DNA from: Acidobacteriota bacterium
GTDB lineage: Bacteria; Acidobacteriota; Polarisedimenticolia; Polarisedimenticolales; Polarisedimenticolaceae
Direction of reading: 5' to 3'
DNA length: 64,000 bases
NCBI GenBank assembly: GCA_029861955.1
Contig: JAOTYK010000023.1
Coordinates: 1 to 64,000 of the forward strand
The notes under the pieces are model-generated. The model saw only the letters and a list, made by a program, of their open reading frames with translations, searched no databases and was not told the origin of the DNA. Both the position numbers and the translations under genes were made by a program. Below are positions 1 to 8,885 of the stretch, one piece after another. How positions within the stretch are numbered: the first letter of the stretch is position 1; each line of letters starts with the position of its first letter.

Positions 1-154
1 TCCGTGAAAAGGGGCCGGGGCCCGATCGAGCGGCCGATCGACGTCCCTCCCCCCATCAATATATGCCGACCGTCCCGGATGGCACGTGGCGAGCACCGAA
101 TCGGTCATCCTGCATCGATGCAGCAGCATCGGCCTCACCCCCCCCCTCAATCCC

Positions 155-183
155 TTGACTCCCCCCCCAGGTTCTCCTATAAG
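155..183 (+). promoter_or_regulatory. sigma70-type promoter for the barrel-like gene at 271
   Basis: TTGACT (155-160), a 17-base spacer and TATAAG (178-183) match the -35/-10 consensus closely. Transcription would start near 190, leaving a leader of about 80 bases before the ATG at 271. The rest of 1-270 is C-rich and holds no gene I can support. Confidence 0.7.
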
Positions 184-270
184 AATGGTTCTTTCGACGG
201 TTAAGACGGCACCGAGAACCCTGGGCGAGGCCGCCCGGGTCGGCACGAATCTGCAGGGGGAAGGCATCAC

Positions 271-1500
271 ATGAGGTTGAGTGGGCGATTTGTGATTTCA
301 GCGCTGCTTGTTGCAGGGCTGCTACCTCTCGGAACGACTCTCGCCCAGAGTGGCGAGGACGATCAGGCAACCACCACAGACAATGCGGCTCCCATCGAAC
401 AGAAGCGCCCGTTTTCGCTCTTCGTTGCGGTCGCTGTCGGCAGCGCGGACGCCGACGAGATTGATTCGTCGATTCGAACCACGTCGGTTTCCCACACGTC
501 GTCCATCCTCTCGATGGACAATCAGGACTACGGCCGCGCAACCCTCGGTTGGAAATTCCCCAACGACAAGGGCTCGGTGCGGCTGGTCTGGAACGGCTAC
601 AACGAGCAGGAGTACCAACTCAGCGGGGCTGGCTTTCAGAAGACCATCGATCTTTCGGCTTCCGGTGCCACGTCGCAGCCCAACGTCATCGAGGGCGCAA
701 ACTGGTGGACGCTCGACATCGTCGACGGCGTGAGCACGGCCGTTCGCAATGGCCCGCTCTGGAGTGTGGCGGCAGACGCCAATGGCGACCTCGCGGCTCA
801 ACCCGAAGAGATTACTTACGACCCGATGAATGCGTTGACGGTGACATCGACGGCACCGACCAATCTTCAGAATCGATTGCAGACCGTGGACCTCGTCTAT
901 GGCCGTGAGTTCGGGACCCGACGATTCGGATCTCGCTGGTTTGCGGGTCTCCGGTATTACAGCCTTGAAGGTTCCGTCCCCGCGACCGCCTGGCTCCTCG
1001 GTGGAGATGTGCGTGCCGGCGTCGGATTCACGGACGGTGGTGCGACCAATCTGCTGACGTTCTACAACACGTCAAGCGGCGTGGGACCCACCGTGTCGAT
1101 GTCCTGGGATATCAAGTTCTTCGAGGAGAAGTTCAAGATCTTCGTCCGCGGGCAATCGACGCTCGCCATCACCAACGTTGAGGTCGAGTCTTCACCATTC
1201 TTGACCTACGTCTTTGATTCCAGTGGCTTCCTGGAGTCTGCGGACGGCATGCTGACGGAAGACCGTAGCAAGAGCACCTGGTCGAACGAGTTGGACTTCG
1301 GCTTGGCGTTCGCCTTCGAAAACGGCATCGGGCTGGAAATCGCCTATGGCATCGTCGGCATGCTGGATGCGTATCTGCTGCCCACCAACATCCGGATCCC
1401 TGCCCTCGAGATTGAGCAAGGTCAGGGTACATCGGCGATCTACAACACTCAGGACTACGTCCTGAACACGGTGCGCGCGGAACTGTCATTCCAGTTCTAG
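271..1500 (+). CDS. exported outer-membrane beta-barrel-like protein, function unknown
   Basis: A 409-aa protein starting with a Sec signal peptide (about residues 1-25: basic start, Leu/Ala-rich core, cut near TLAQ). The rest is rich in alternating polar/aromatic stretches with many Gly, Asn and Tyr, and it ends in ELSFQF. A terminal Phe after a beta strand is the usual barrel-assembly signal of outer-membrane proteins. I recognise no named family. The start is chosen for the purine-rich ribosome site (ggggaagg) just upstream and the promoter at 155-183. It converges on aroA, and the two genes overlap tail to tail by 15 bases. The barrel assignment is inference from composition and the C-terminus. 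Confidence 0.6.
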   Translation: MRLSGRFVISALLVAGLLPLGTTLAQSGEDDQATTTDNAAPIEQKRPFSLFVAVAVGSADADEIDSSIRTTSVSHTSSILSMDNQDYGRATLGWKFPNDKGSVRLVWNGYNEQEYQLSGAGFQKTIDLSASGATSQPNVIEGANWWTLDIVDGVSTAVRNGPLWSVAADANGDLAAQPEEITYDPMNALTVTSTAPTNLQNRLQTVDLVYGREFGTRRFGSRWFAGLRYYSLEGSVPATAWLLGGDVRAGVGFTDGGATNLLTFYNTSSGVGPTVSMSWDIKFFEEKFKIFVRGQSTLAITNVEVESSPFLTYVFDSSGFLESADGMLTEDRSKSTWSNELDFGLAFAFENGIGLEIAYGIVGMLDAYLLPTNIRIPALEIEQGQGTSAIYNTQDYVLNTVRAELSFQF

Positions 1501-2757
1501 TAGCCCGCTGAGCGCTCGCCAGAACCCGGGATAGGACTTGGCGACACAGTCGCCGTCATCCAGTACGACGCCGGGAATCCGGAGCCCTGCGATGGCAAAC
1601 GCCATCGCGATGCGGTGGTCACCTCTCGTCTCGATGACGGCGCCGTGAACCCGATCCGATCTCGAGTGGATGGACAACGCATCACCCTCTACGCGGGCCG
1701 TGACTCCCATTCGCGTTAGATTGTCCGCGAGCGCGTGCAGACGATCCGACTCCTTCACCCGCAGGTGGCCCAGACCCGTCAGTCTTGTCTCTCCCTCGGC
1801 GAAGATCGCGAGCGCGGCGACGGTGGGCGCGACGTCGGGGGCGTCCGTCAAGTCCCGCTCGATCGCCTTCAGGCGGTTCGGGCTAACGACCCGAACCGTC
1901 TCGTCGTGATGGTCAACCGTGCAACCCATCTGGCGAAGGACGTCCAGTAGAACCGCATCGGGTTGGTGAGAATCTTGTCGCAACCCGTCCACCTGGATCG
2001 TGCCAAGAATCGCCCCCGCGGCCAGAAAGTACGAGGCCGATGAGTAGTCCCCCTCCACGACCCAGCGGCGCGGGGAGAGGGCTCCCGGGGCGACTTGAAA
2101 CACGGTGCCTGAGCGTTCGACATCAGCCCCGCACGACTCCAGCATTTCCATCGTCATGTCGACGTAGCCGCGGGAGACCCATGGGCGCGCCAGGGTCAGA
2201 TGCAGTCCGTCGGGCAGGAGGCCGCCGATCATCAGGAGCGCACTGACGAACTGGCTGCTCGGCGACGCGGGCAGGGCGATGCGTCTCCCGCGGAGCGGGG
2301 CTCCGCCGATGCGCAGCGGTAGCCCGTCTCCCCCGTCCGACTCGCATCGGGCTCCCAGCGCGGTCAGGGCCTCGGTCAGTGCGGCCAGGGGACGCTGCCG
2401 CAGCCTGGGGGCTCCATCGAGTCGGCTGGGGCGCTGTCCCAGTGCCGCGACCGCCGTCAGGAACCGGCACGAAGTCCCGGACTCTCGCAGTTCGATGTTC
2501 GCTCCACCGGGGATCCGCCCGCCGGTTCCGTAAACTTCCCAACCGTCGTCGACGATCTTGCTGCGAATTCCCAGCAGCCCGAGGCCCTCTCGCGTCACCT
2601 GGCTGTCCTCGGCATCCAGCGGCTTTTCGATGAAGCTCACCCCATCCGACAGGGCCGCGAGCACGAGCGCTCTGTGTGTCGCGCTCTTGGAGGCCGGAGC
2701 GTCGCAACGTCCCTGAAGACGATGGTCGAACGTTGGAATGTGACGGGGGTCCGGCAT
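1486..2757 (-). CDS. aroA: 3-phosphoshikimate 1-carboxyvinyltransferase (EPSP synthase)
   Basis: This cytoplasmic shikimate-pathway enzyme joins shikimate-3-phosphate and phosphoenolpyruvate to form EPSP, the route to aromatic amino acids. The 423-aa length is normal for the family. Visible family motifs: PASKSATHRALVLAAL near the N-terminus (the Lys/Ser/Arg substrate site), ESGTSCRFLT (glycine-rich PEP loop), SSQFVSALLM, VEGDYSSASYFLA, RVKESDRL and GDHRIAMAFA. The reading frame stays open further upstream, but the ATG at 2757 has an AGGGA ribosome site 4-5 bases away and begins where family members begin. It is head to head with the gene at 2782, with only 24 bases between start codons. Confidence 0.95.
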   Translation of the reverse strand: MPDPRHIPTFDHRLQGRCDAPASKSATHRALVLAALSDGVSFIEKPLDAEDSQVTREGLGLLGIRSKIVDDGWEVYGTGGRIPGGANIELRESGTSCRFLTAVAALGQRPSRLDGAPRLRQRPLAALTEALTALGARCESDGGDGLPLRIGGAPLRGRRIALPASPSSQFVSALLMIGGLLPDGLHLTLARPWVSRGYVDMTMEMLESCGADVERSGTVFQVAPGALSPRRWVVEGDYSSASYFLAAGAILGTIQVDGLRQDSHQPDAVLLDVLRQMGCTVDHHDETVRVVSPNRLKAIERDLTDAPDVAPTVAALAIFAEGETRLTGLGHLRVKESDRLHALADNLTRMGVTARVEGDALSIHSRSDRVHGAVIETRGDHRIAMAFAIAGLRIPGVVLDDGDCVAKSYPGFWRALSGLLELE

Positions 2758-2781
2758 GGTTCCCTGTAGTATGATTTTCGT

Positions 2782-3831
2782 ATGCGCTTCTATTCTACGG
2801 GCAACGGCGTGATACGCCGTTCGTTCGTTTTTGCCTGTGTCATTGTTGCGATCACATTCGGGTCGTCGGTGGTCGCGGAGCGCAAGCTCGGCAAGGTCAA
2901 TCGCTTCGCGGCCGATATGGCCGAGGGCGGCAACTGGCGCGAGGCCCAGTACCGCTGGGCGGCCCTGGAGCGCGACCACCCGGACAACCCGCGGCTGCTC
3001 GGAAACCTCGCCGTGGCTGCCGAGGCCGTCGGCGAGCGGGACAAGGCGTTCGACTACTACGAGCGCGCACTCGTCGGCGATCTCGCCGACCCCCGTCTCC
3101 TACGGAACTTTGAAGAGTTCTCAGGATTCTGGAGCCGGACGCTCGAGGACGAGACCGGTGAGGCGTTCAAGGCCCGGCTGGCAGGCATCCGATTGCCGAA
3201 ACCGCGCGGTCGCAAGAAGGCGAATGCCCAGCGTGTGGAAGTCGGTCTCCCGGTCCCTCCACGACTGAAACTAGAAGGCACGGAATCGATTCTCGTCATC
3301 AGCTTCCTGACCGACGAGATGATGTTCCTGGACGTCAATCGAGAGATCGTTCGCTACCTCCGAAGTGAGCTGCGGAAGAACACACGACTCAGCGTTCTCG
3401 AGATCACACCGGCGCCTGCTGTGCCGGAACAAACCATCGAGGACCTGATTGCCAACGACGGTTTCTGGAAGTTCGTCGCCCGCGAATTTGACGCGGATAT
3501 TGTCGTCTCCGGACAGATCGGTTACATGCGTGAGGACGTCTCGGGTTTCCGTGAAGTTGACCGTACCAATCCCAACACCGGTCAGAAGGTTCGGCGTACC
3601 GAGTTCGTCGATCAAGAAGAGTTCGGATTTGGACTCGATCTCTTGTTCATGAACGGGAAAGACGGATCTCTCCTGATCCGCGATAAAGTCCGTCGCAAGA
3701 TCCGCTATACGGGAAGTCAGAATGACCCGATCACGGCGTTCTATGAGATGAGCGAATCGATGACCGGAGATATTCTTTCAATCGTCAATACACAACGCCG
3801 GCCTTCCGCGCGTTTCATCTTCAGAGACTAG
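2782..3831 (+). CDS. exported TPR-containing protein, function unknown
   Basis: A 349-aa protein with an N-terminal hydrophobic signal segment (about residues 12-31). A short helical repeat region at about 40-105 looks like two TPR units (GNWREAQYRWAALERDHPDN; GERDKAFDYYERAL). The C-terminal domain (about 165-349) contains ILVISFLTDEM and ADIVVSGQIGYM, a pattern reminiscent of FlgO/TolB-N-like periplasmic domains, though I would not assign it. No Shine-Dalgarno precedes the ATG at 2782; TATGAT at 2770-2775 sits where a -10 for a leaderless message would. A GTG at 2809 would still keep the whole signal segment. It is probably co-transcribed with the peptidase/barrel gene 42 bases downstream. 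Confidence 0.65.
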   Translation: MRFYSTGNGVIRRSFVFACVIVAITFGSSVVAERKLGKVNRFAADMAEGGNWREAQYRWAALERDHPDNPRLLGNLAVAAEAVGERDKAFDYYERALVGDLADPRLLRNFEEFSGFWSRTLEDETGEAFKARLAGIRLPKPRGRKKANAQRVEVGLPVPPRLKLEGTESILVISFLTDEMMFLDVNREIVRYLRSELRKNTRLSVLEITPAPAVPEQTIEDLIANDGFWKFVAREFDADIVVSGQIGYMREDVSGFREVDRTNPNTGQKVRRTEFVDQEEFGFGLDLLFMNGKDGSLLIRDKVRRKIRYTGSQNDPITAFYEMSESMTGDILSIVNTQRRPSARFIFRD

Positions 3832-3873
3832 ATGGGCCTACGCGAACGCAGCTCTATTTCCGGGAGACACCTG

Positions 3874-6828
3874 ATGAAGCAATCGCCCCAACGCTGGTTC
3901 GTCCTCTTATTGGCGCTGCTGTTTTACGTCCCGACGTTCGCCCAATTCGGGCAGAACAAGATCAGCTACGAGAATTTCGACTGGCACGTCTACGAATCGC
4001 CCCACTTCGACATCCATTACTACCCGTCTCAGGAGCCGTTCCTCGAAGACATCGTCTCCTATGTCGAGAGCGCCTACCTGAAGATCAGCAAGGACCTGGA
4101 TCACGAGTTGCGTTTCCGCGTCCCGCTGGTGATCTACAAGACCCACGGTGAGTTCGGACAGACCAACATCACCCTCTCCGAAGTCCCCGAAGGCGTTGCG
4201 GCGTTCGCGGAACCGGTCCAGTACCGAATGGTCCTGCCGATCGACGGCGCCCCCGACAAACTACAGAAGCTGATCTCTCACGAACTCGTTCACATCTTCG
4301 AGTACTCGATATTCTACGAGGGCTACCTCGGTCGCGCGCTTCGATCCAATCCACCGACCTGGATCATGGAAGGACTAGCCTCCTATCTCGCCGACGACGA
4401 AGACAACCTCGACCGCATGGCGATTCGCGATGCGGTCGTCAACAACGTTCTACCCCCGCTCCAGGCCTTGAACGTGGTCACCTACCTGACCTATCGCTAC
4501 GGTCACGCCGTCTTCGATTTTATCGAACAAGAACATGGCATCGAGGGGCTGCGGAGCTTCCTGTTTGAGTTCAAGAAGGTCTTGCTGAGTGGAAACATCG
4601 ATCGAGCGATACGCGAGTCGTTCGGGTACGACATCGACGAGTTCAACCGTCGCTTCAATCGATACCTCCGAAAGAAGTACTTCCCGGTCCTCCTGGAAAA
4701 GAAGGCGCCCGACGAGTACGGAACGGAGATCGGACAGCGTCGCAACCCCGTCACGCTCTCCCCCGCCCTCTCGCCGTCCGGCGAGTTGATCGCGGCCCTC
4801 GCGGCACCCAAACAAGAACTGGACCTGGTCATCATCTCTGCGGAAGACAGCAAGATCCAGCGCAACCTGACGAAGGGTTGGACCAGCCGTTACAAGAATC
4901 TCGTTGCCAACGCGTTCGAGGGTAAGCGCGACCTGAGCTGGGCACCGGATAGCGACCGCATCGCGGTGTTCGCACGAAAAGAAAACCGCTGGCCATTGCT
5001 GATTTTCAATGCCCTGAACGGCAAGATGCTTCACAACATCGATCTCGACGATATCTTCGAGTGCTCGAGCCCCGCGTTCTCTCCGGATGGACGCCGGATC
5101 GCTTTTGAGGGCAACCGCAACGGTGTGGTCGATCTATTCGAGTACAACCTCGATACCGGAGCGATCGTCAACCTGACACAGGATGATTTCTTCGACGCAA
5201 ACCCGTGGTATTCCACCGACGGAAGCTCTCTTCTCTACAACCGCAGAATCGGAGAACACTGGAAGATCTTCGCGGTCGACCTTGCCGATTCATCGAAGAA
5301 GACACAGTTGACGTTTGGGGTCCATAGCGATCTTCAACCGTCCTACACACGGGACGGCACCTCGATCCTGTTTTCCTCGGACCGCGGGGGCTACGGAGTA
5401 TTCAATGTCCACACGCTGGACCTCGCGACAGGCGACGTGAGTCAGTACACCGACGTCGTAGGTGGCACGTTCGGGCCGGTCGAGATGTCGCCACGCGACG
5501 ACGATCGTTTCATCGTCTTTAACGCGTACTTCGAGGGCCGTTTCCGTCTCTACCGAATGCCGCTCAACGCGCCCGAGCTGGTAACCGCGGCGTCCGATCG
5601 ACTGTCTGCCGATGACGAGGCCGAACCCTTCGTCCCGGAATTACAGCTCAGTGTCGACGAGAACAAGAAGGCGCCCTACAAACTGAAATGGGATCTCGAG
5701 GCTCCCGGTTTCGGAGTGGGAGTGACCGGTGACGGCACATTCCTGGCCGACGCCACGATTCAGTTTACCGATCTACTCGGCAACCATCGCATTTCGATCG
5801 GCGCCCAGTCAGTCGCCAATTTTGCCAGCTACAACGCGACCTATGTCAACCGACGGAATCGTTACAACTGGGGTGGCCAGGTCTATGACTTTCGCGATTT
5901 CTTCGTTGACCAATCGACCGGCGAACGGATCGAGCGGCAGTACAGTCAGACCGGGGCCACGGCATTCATCCAGTACCCGGTGAGTCGTCACTTTCGTGTT
6001 GAAACGTCCGGTGGCTACCTGAATGCGTCGTTGAACCGGCTCGCCCAGAACTCCATGACCGGGCAGTTCGGTTTCATCGAGCAGGACGACTCATTCGCGA
6101 TGGTCGAGGCCGCGATCACCCACGACACCGCTCGCTACCAGGGTTTCGGCCCGTTCCAGGGACAGCGATTCCGACTCGACGTGCGACAGGGATTTCATCT
6201 GTCCGGTGATTCGGACGGTGATCTCACGGAGTTCCGTCTGGACTATCGTCGCTACAAGCAGCTGACTCGACGCACGTTGTTGGCTCTTCGACTGGCGACG
6301 ATCTACAACACCGGGGATAACGAGTACACCTACGGGTTCGGCGGACTCAACCAGCTCCGCGGCTGGGAGTATCGAGAGTTCTTCGGATCCCGGCTCGCAT
6401 TCGCCAACTTCGAGTATCGCTTCCCGTTGATCGATGAGCTGCGGTTCCCGTTCCTGGCGCTGCAGCAGATTCGCGGGATGGCGTTCTTCGATGTCGGTGC
6501 GGCATGGTTCCCCGATGACCTCTATTACGACCCGGACCTCCGGATGATCCGCGCCGACCTTACGCAGACACCGATCCCGTTCGACTTCTGGGACTCGGAG
6601 AACGACCAGTTTCAGGATGCCCGAGCCAGCTACGGGTTCGGCTTCCAGTTCCTGTTCATCGGCAACCTACAGTTCAACTGGATCTGGGCCAAGCGCCTCG
6701 ACTTCACCCAGTACTGCGCGTCCGGCGTCATCGACGCTTGCGTCTTCGATGGGTTGACGCCGCTGGAGAAACGCGACGGCGATACCCGTGGGACCCGGAT
6801 GGAGTTCTACATCACCTACGACTTCTGA
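3874..6828 (+). CDS. secreted MA-type peptidase / beta-propeller / outer-membrane barrel fusion
   Basis: The 984-aa product has a signal peptide (about 1-23), then a gluzincin peptidase domain with HELVH at 136-140 and the third zinc ligand in IMEGLASYL (Glu166). Residues 300-590 carry repeated blades such as LSWAPDSDRIAVFAR, AFSPDGRRIAFEGN and YTRDGTSILFSSDRGG, typical of TolB/WD40-like propellers. The last 350 residues resemble the surface-antigen (BamA-like) barrel, with FGGLNQLRGWEYREFFG and the terminal MEFYITYDF. The open frame begins 42 bases earlier, but the ATG at 3874 has GGAG 7-10 bases upstream and starts the signal peptide. Its stop overlaps the next start (TGATG). An outer-membrane protease or insertase role is inference; the domain calls are by motif. 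Confidence 0.8.
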   Translation: MKQSPQRWFVLLLALLFYVPTFAQFGQNKISYENFDWHVYESPHFDIHYYPSQEPFLEDIVSYVESAYLKISKDLDHELRFRVPLVIYKTHGEFGQTNITLSEVPEGVAAFAEPVQYRMVLPIDGAPDKLQKLISHELVHIFEYSIFYEGYLGRALRSNPPTWIMEGLASYLADDEDNLDRMAIRDAVVNNVLPPLQALNVVTYLTYRYGHAVFDFIEQEHGIEGLRSFLFEFKKVLLSGNIDRAIRESFGYDIDEFNRRFNRYLRKKYFPVLLEKKAPDEYGTEIGQRRNPVTLSPALSPSGELIAALAAPKQELDLVIISAEDSKIQRNLTKGWTSRYKNLVANAFEGKRDLSWAPDSDRIAVFARKENRWPLLIFNALNGKMLHNIDLDDIFECSSPAFSPDGRRIAFEGNRNGVVDLFEYNLDTGAIVNLTQDDFFDANPWYSTDGSSLLYNRRIGEHWKIFAVDLADSSKKTQLTFGVHSDLQPSYTRDGTSILFSSDRGGYGVFNVHTLDLATGDVSQYTDVVGGTFGPVEMSPRDDDRFIVFNAYFEGRFRLYRMPLNAPELVTAASDRLSADDEAEPFVPELQLSVDENKKAPYKLKWDLEAPGFGVGVTGDGTFLADATIQFTDLLGNHRISIGAQSVANFASYNATYVNRRNRYNWGGQVYDFRDFFVDQSTGERIERQYSQTGATAFIQYPVSRHFRVETSGGYLNASLNRLAQNSMTGQFGFIEQDDSFAMVEAAITHDTARYQGFGPFQGQRFRLDVRQGFHLSGDSDGDLTEFRLDYRRYKQLTRRTLLALRLATIYNTGDNEYTYGFGGLNQLRGWEYREFFGSRLAFANFEYRFPLIDELRFPFLALQQIRGMAFFDVGAAWFPDDLYYDPDLRMIRADLTQTPIPFDFWDSENDQFQDARASYGFGFQFLFIGNLQFNWIWAKRLDFTQYCASGVIDACVFDGLTPLEKRDGDTRGTRMEFYITYDF

Positions 6829-7208
6829 TGAACGAGTGGGTCGATGTCGGGCCGGTTGACGAGTTCCCCGCAGGGCGGGGGCGCGCAGTCGATGTCGATG
6901 GAACACGGGTCGCCGTGTTTCGCATGCCCGACGGTTGGTACGCGATCCGCGATGCTTGTCCTCATAGTGGCGCATCCCTGGCCGACGGAAAGCTCAAGGG
7001 TCTGATGGTCACCTGCTTCTGGCACGGCTGGCAATTCCACATCGGCACCGGCAAGACACCCGATCACAGCAATTTCTGTGCTCGGGTCTACGGGATCGGC
7101 GTGGCGGAGGGACGTGTCCGCTTGCGGCCACCGGACGAACCGAAGCCGGAGCCCAAAGAAGACGATTGGGTCAAGTGGGACGATTCGTTCTTGAAGAAGC
7201 CGGACTAG
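6828..7208 (+). CDS. small Rieske [2Fe-2S] protein
   Basis: A 126-aa single-domain Rieske protein. The cluster ligands are Cys44/His46 (ACPHSGASL) and Cys63/His66 (CFWHGWQF), with usual Rieske spacing. There is no signal peptide, so it should be a cytoplasmic ferredoxin-like electron carrier, as in NirD-type or dioxygenase ferredoxin components. The C-terminus is a charged tail (PEPKEDDW...). The ATG overlaps the stop of the preceding gene by one base (TGATG), implying translational coupling. The open frame extends upstream inside the previous gene, which I do not use. The 3' end overlaps convergent ftsX by 4 bases. The redox partner is unknown. Confidence 0.85.
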   Translation: MNEWVDVGPVDEFPAGRGRAVDVDGTRVAVFRMPDGWYAIRDACPHSGASLADGKLKGLMVTCFWHGWQFHIGTGKTPDHSNFCARVYGIGVAEGRVRLRPPDEPKPEPKEDDWVKWDDSFLKKPD

Positions 7209-8107
7209 AAACGATGGCGGGCCGCAAACCACGACCCCGCGACGCCAACGACCAGCCCCAACAGGACGAGCCCCAACACCCAGCCGGACGAGACCGGCTG
7301 CGCACAGAACAATCGCAGTAGCGGTAGCGACGCGCGGGTCGAGTAGGACAGGACGAACTGTCGAACGATCTCCACGACCAGCAGTGCCATGACCCCGCCA
7401 CCCAGCCCAAACCAGCTACCGGCGACAAGGAATGGGCCCCTCACGAATGCGGGAGTCGCACCGACCAACTGCATGATCTCGATCTCGTCCCGGCGCGCGT
7501 AGACCGCAAGTCGCAGTACACTCGACACCACAAAGACCACCGCCGCCAACACGACGCCCACGAGGACGATGCCGGCCAGCCGTGCCACCCGCAACATGGA
7601 TTCGAGACGTGCGATCCAGTCTCGATCGAACCTGAGGTCATCCACGGCGACGTGGGCTCCAAATGAATCGGCGATCGAAACACCGATCGCCTCGGTATCC
7701 TGATCCGACCGGAGATAGACCTCGAGCGACGCCGGCAGTGGATTGTCGTCCAGCTCACCGATCAGTTGCGCCATTTCGCGGGACCACTCGTGGTAGCGCG
7801 ATAGCGCCTCGTCCTTGCTGACGTGCAGCACACGCTCGACACCCGGAGTCACTTTCAGTTGTGACTGAAGCTCCGCGATCGCCTCCGCTGCGGCGTCATC
7901 GCGTAGAAAGACGTCGATCCGGATCTCCGACTGGAGTTGGTCCACATGGCGGCCGACATTCGTGATGACCAGCACCGCGAGACCCGCAACGAACAGCGAC
8001 GCCGTCAGGGTGGCCGCGGCAAGGAGGTTGACCGCGGGGCTGTGACGCATCTCGTCCCACGCGTCGGTGACGAAGAACAGCCAGTGTTGGACAAGTCGAT
8101 TCATCAT
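7205..8107 (-). CDS. ftsX: cell division ABC transporter permease FtsX
   Basis: A 300-aa inner-membrane protein with the FtsX plan: a cytoplasmic N-terminus, TM1 (about 28-50), a periplasmic loop of about 115 residues, then three TM segments (about 168-195, 215-240, 272-295). The loop has the FtsX pattern IRIDVFLRDDAAAEAIAEL and KDEALSRYHEW. FtsX couples FtsE ATPase activity to activation of peptidoglycan hydrolases at the septum. It starts with ATGATG overlapping the ftsE stop (ATGA at 8107-8104), so the two are translated together. No hydrolase activator gene such as envC lies next to it. Confidence 0.92.
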   Translation of the reverse strand: MMNRLVQHWLFFVTDAWDEMRHSPAVNLLAAATLTASLFVAGLAVLVITNVGRHVDQLQSEIRIDVFLRDDAAAEAIAELQSQLKVTPGVERVLHVSKDEALSRYHEWSREMAQLIGELDDNPLPASLEVYLRSDQDTEAIGVSIADSFGAHVAVDDLRFDRDWIARLESMLRVARLAGIVLVGVVLAAVVFVVSSVLRLAVYARRDEIEIMQLVGATPAFVRGPFLVAGSWFGLGGGVMALLVVEIVRQFVLSYSTRASLPLLRLFCAQPVSSGWVLGLVLLGLVVGVAGSWFAARHRF

Positions 8108-8772
8108 CCGGTCCTGTCCACATCGACGACTCGACCGCCATCCAGGATGATCGTTCTGCGTTGCATGCGGCGGATCAGGTCTCGATCGTGGGTGGCGACC
8201 ACGACCGTCGTCCCGCGGGCGTTGATTTCACGGAACAATCGCATGGTCTCGACGGCCAGATCGGGATCCAGGTTTCCCGTGGGCTCGTCGGCCAGCAGAA
8301 TATCGGGCTCACAGACGATCGCTCGAGCGATGGCGACACGCTGCTGCTCGCCCCCGGAGAGGGCGCGCGGGTAGACGTTGAGGCGGTGGTTAAGCCCCAC
8401 ACTCCGCAAAGCGTTGTAGGCCCGGCGACGCTGTTCGGCACGAGAATGCCCGGCGACGTTAAGGACGTAGGCGACGTTTTCCAGCGCATTCTTGCGGGCG
8501 ATCAACTTGAAGTCCTGGAAGACGACCCCCATCGAGCGTCGCAACTCGGGGATCTTGCGGTCCGGCAGCGCGCCGACGTTCCGACCGGCGACGAAGATGT
8601 TCCCCTCGCTGGGACGCTGCTGACGTAGGAGCAGTCTGAGGAGCGTCGTCTTGCCGGCTCCCGAAGGCCCCGTGACGAAGACGAACTCGCCCTTCTCGAC
8701 TTCCAGGGTGACGCCGCCCAACGCGGCGACTTCGCCACTGAATCGCTTGTGCACGTTGTGCAGGCGGATCAC
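8104..8772 (-). CDS. ftsE: cell division ATP-binding protein FtsE
   Basis: The 222-aa ABC ATPase partner of FtsX. It has Walker A GPSGAGKTT (35-43), a Q-loop in VVFQDFKLI, signature LSGGEQQRVAIARA, Walker B ILLADEPTGNLD and the switch His in VVATHD. The length is normal for FtsE. The start codon is GTG at 8772 with a good ribosome site (GAGGAG, six bases away). Upstream, 8773-8885 separates it from the M1 peptidase gene and contains the perfect hairpin at 8826-8858. Confidence 0.94.
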   Translation of the reverse strand: MIRLHNVHKRFSGEVAALGGVTLEVEKGEFVFVTGPSGAGKTTLLRLLLRQQRPSEGNIFVAGRNVGALPDRKIPELRRSMGVVFQDFKLIARKNALENVAYVLNVAGHSRAEQRRRAYNALRSVGLNHRLNVYPRALSGGEQQRVAIARAIVCEPDILLADEPTGNLDPDLAVETMRLFREINARGTTVVVATHDRDLIRRMQRRTIILDGGRVVDVDRTG

Positions 8773-8825
8773 GACAACTCCTCGTCCATCACCCCTCGAC
8801 GAAGGCCTTGAGGACGGGGCACATC

Positions 8826-8858
8826 ATAGCCGACGCTCAGCGTGAGCGTCGGCTATGT
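8826..8858 (-). terminator. perfect 15-bp hairpin between the M1 peptidase gene and ftsE
   Basis: CATAGCCGACGCTCA (8826-8840), a 3-base loop and its exact reverse complement (8844-8858). It follows the M1 peptidase stop by 27 bases on the minus strand and precedes ftsE. No T-run follows on the minus strand, so it may terminate poorly, or may instead stabilise the upstream message or mark the start of the ftsEX unit. Confidence 0.5.
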
Positions 8859-8885
8859 CTATTCTTGGGGATTCTTATCTGAAGA

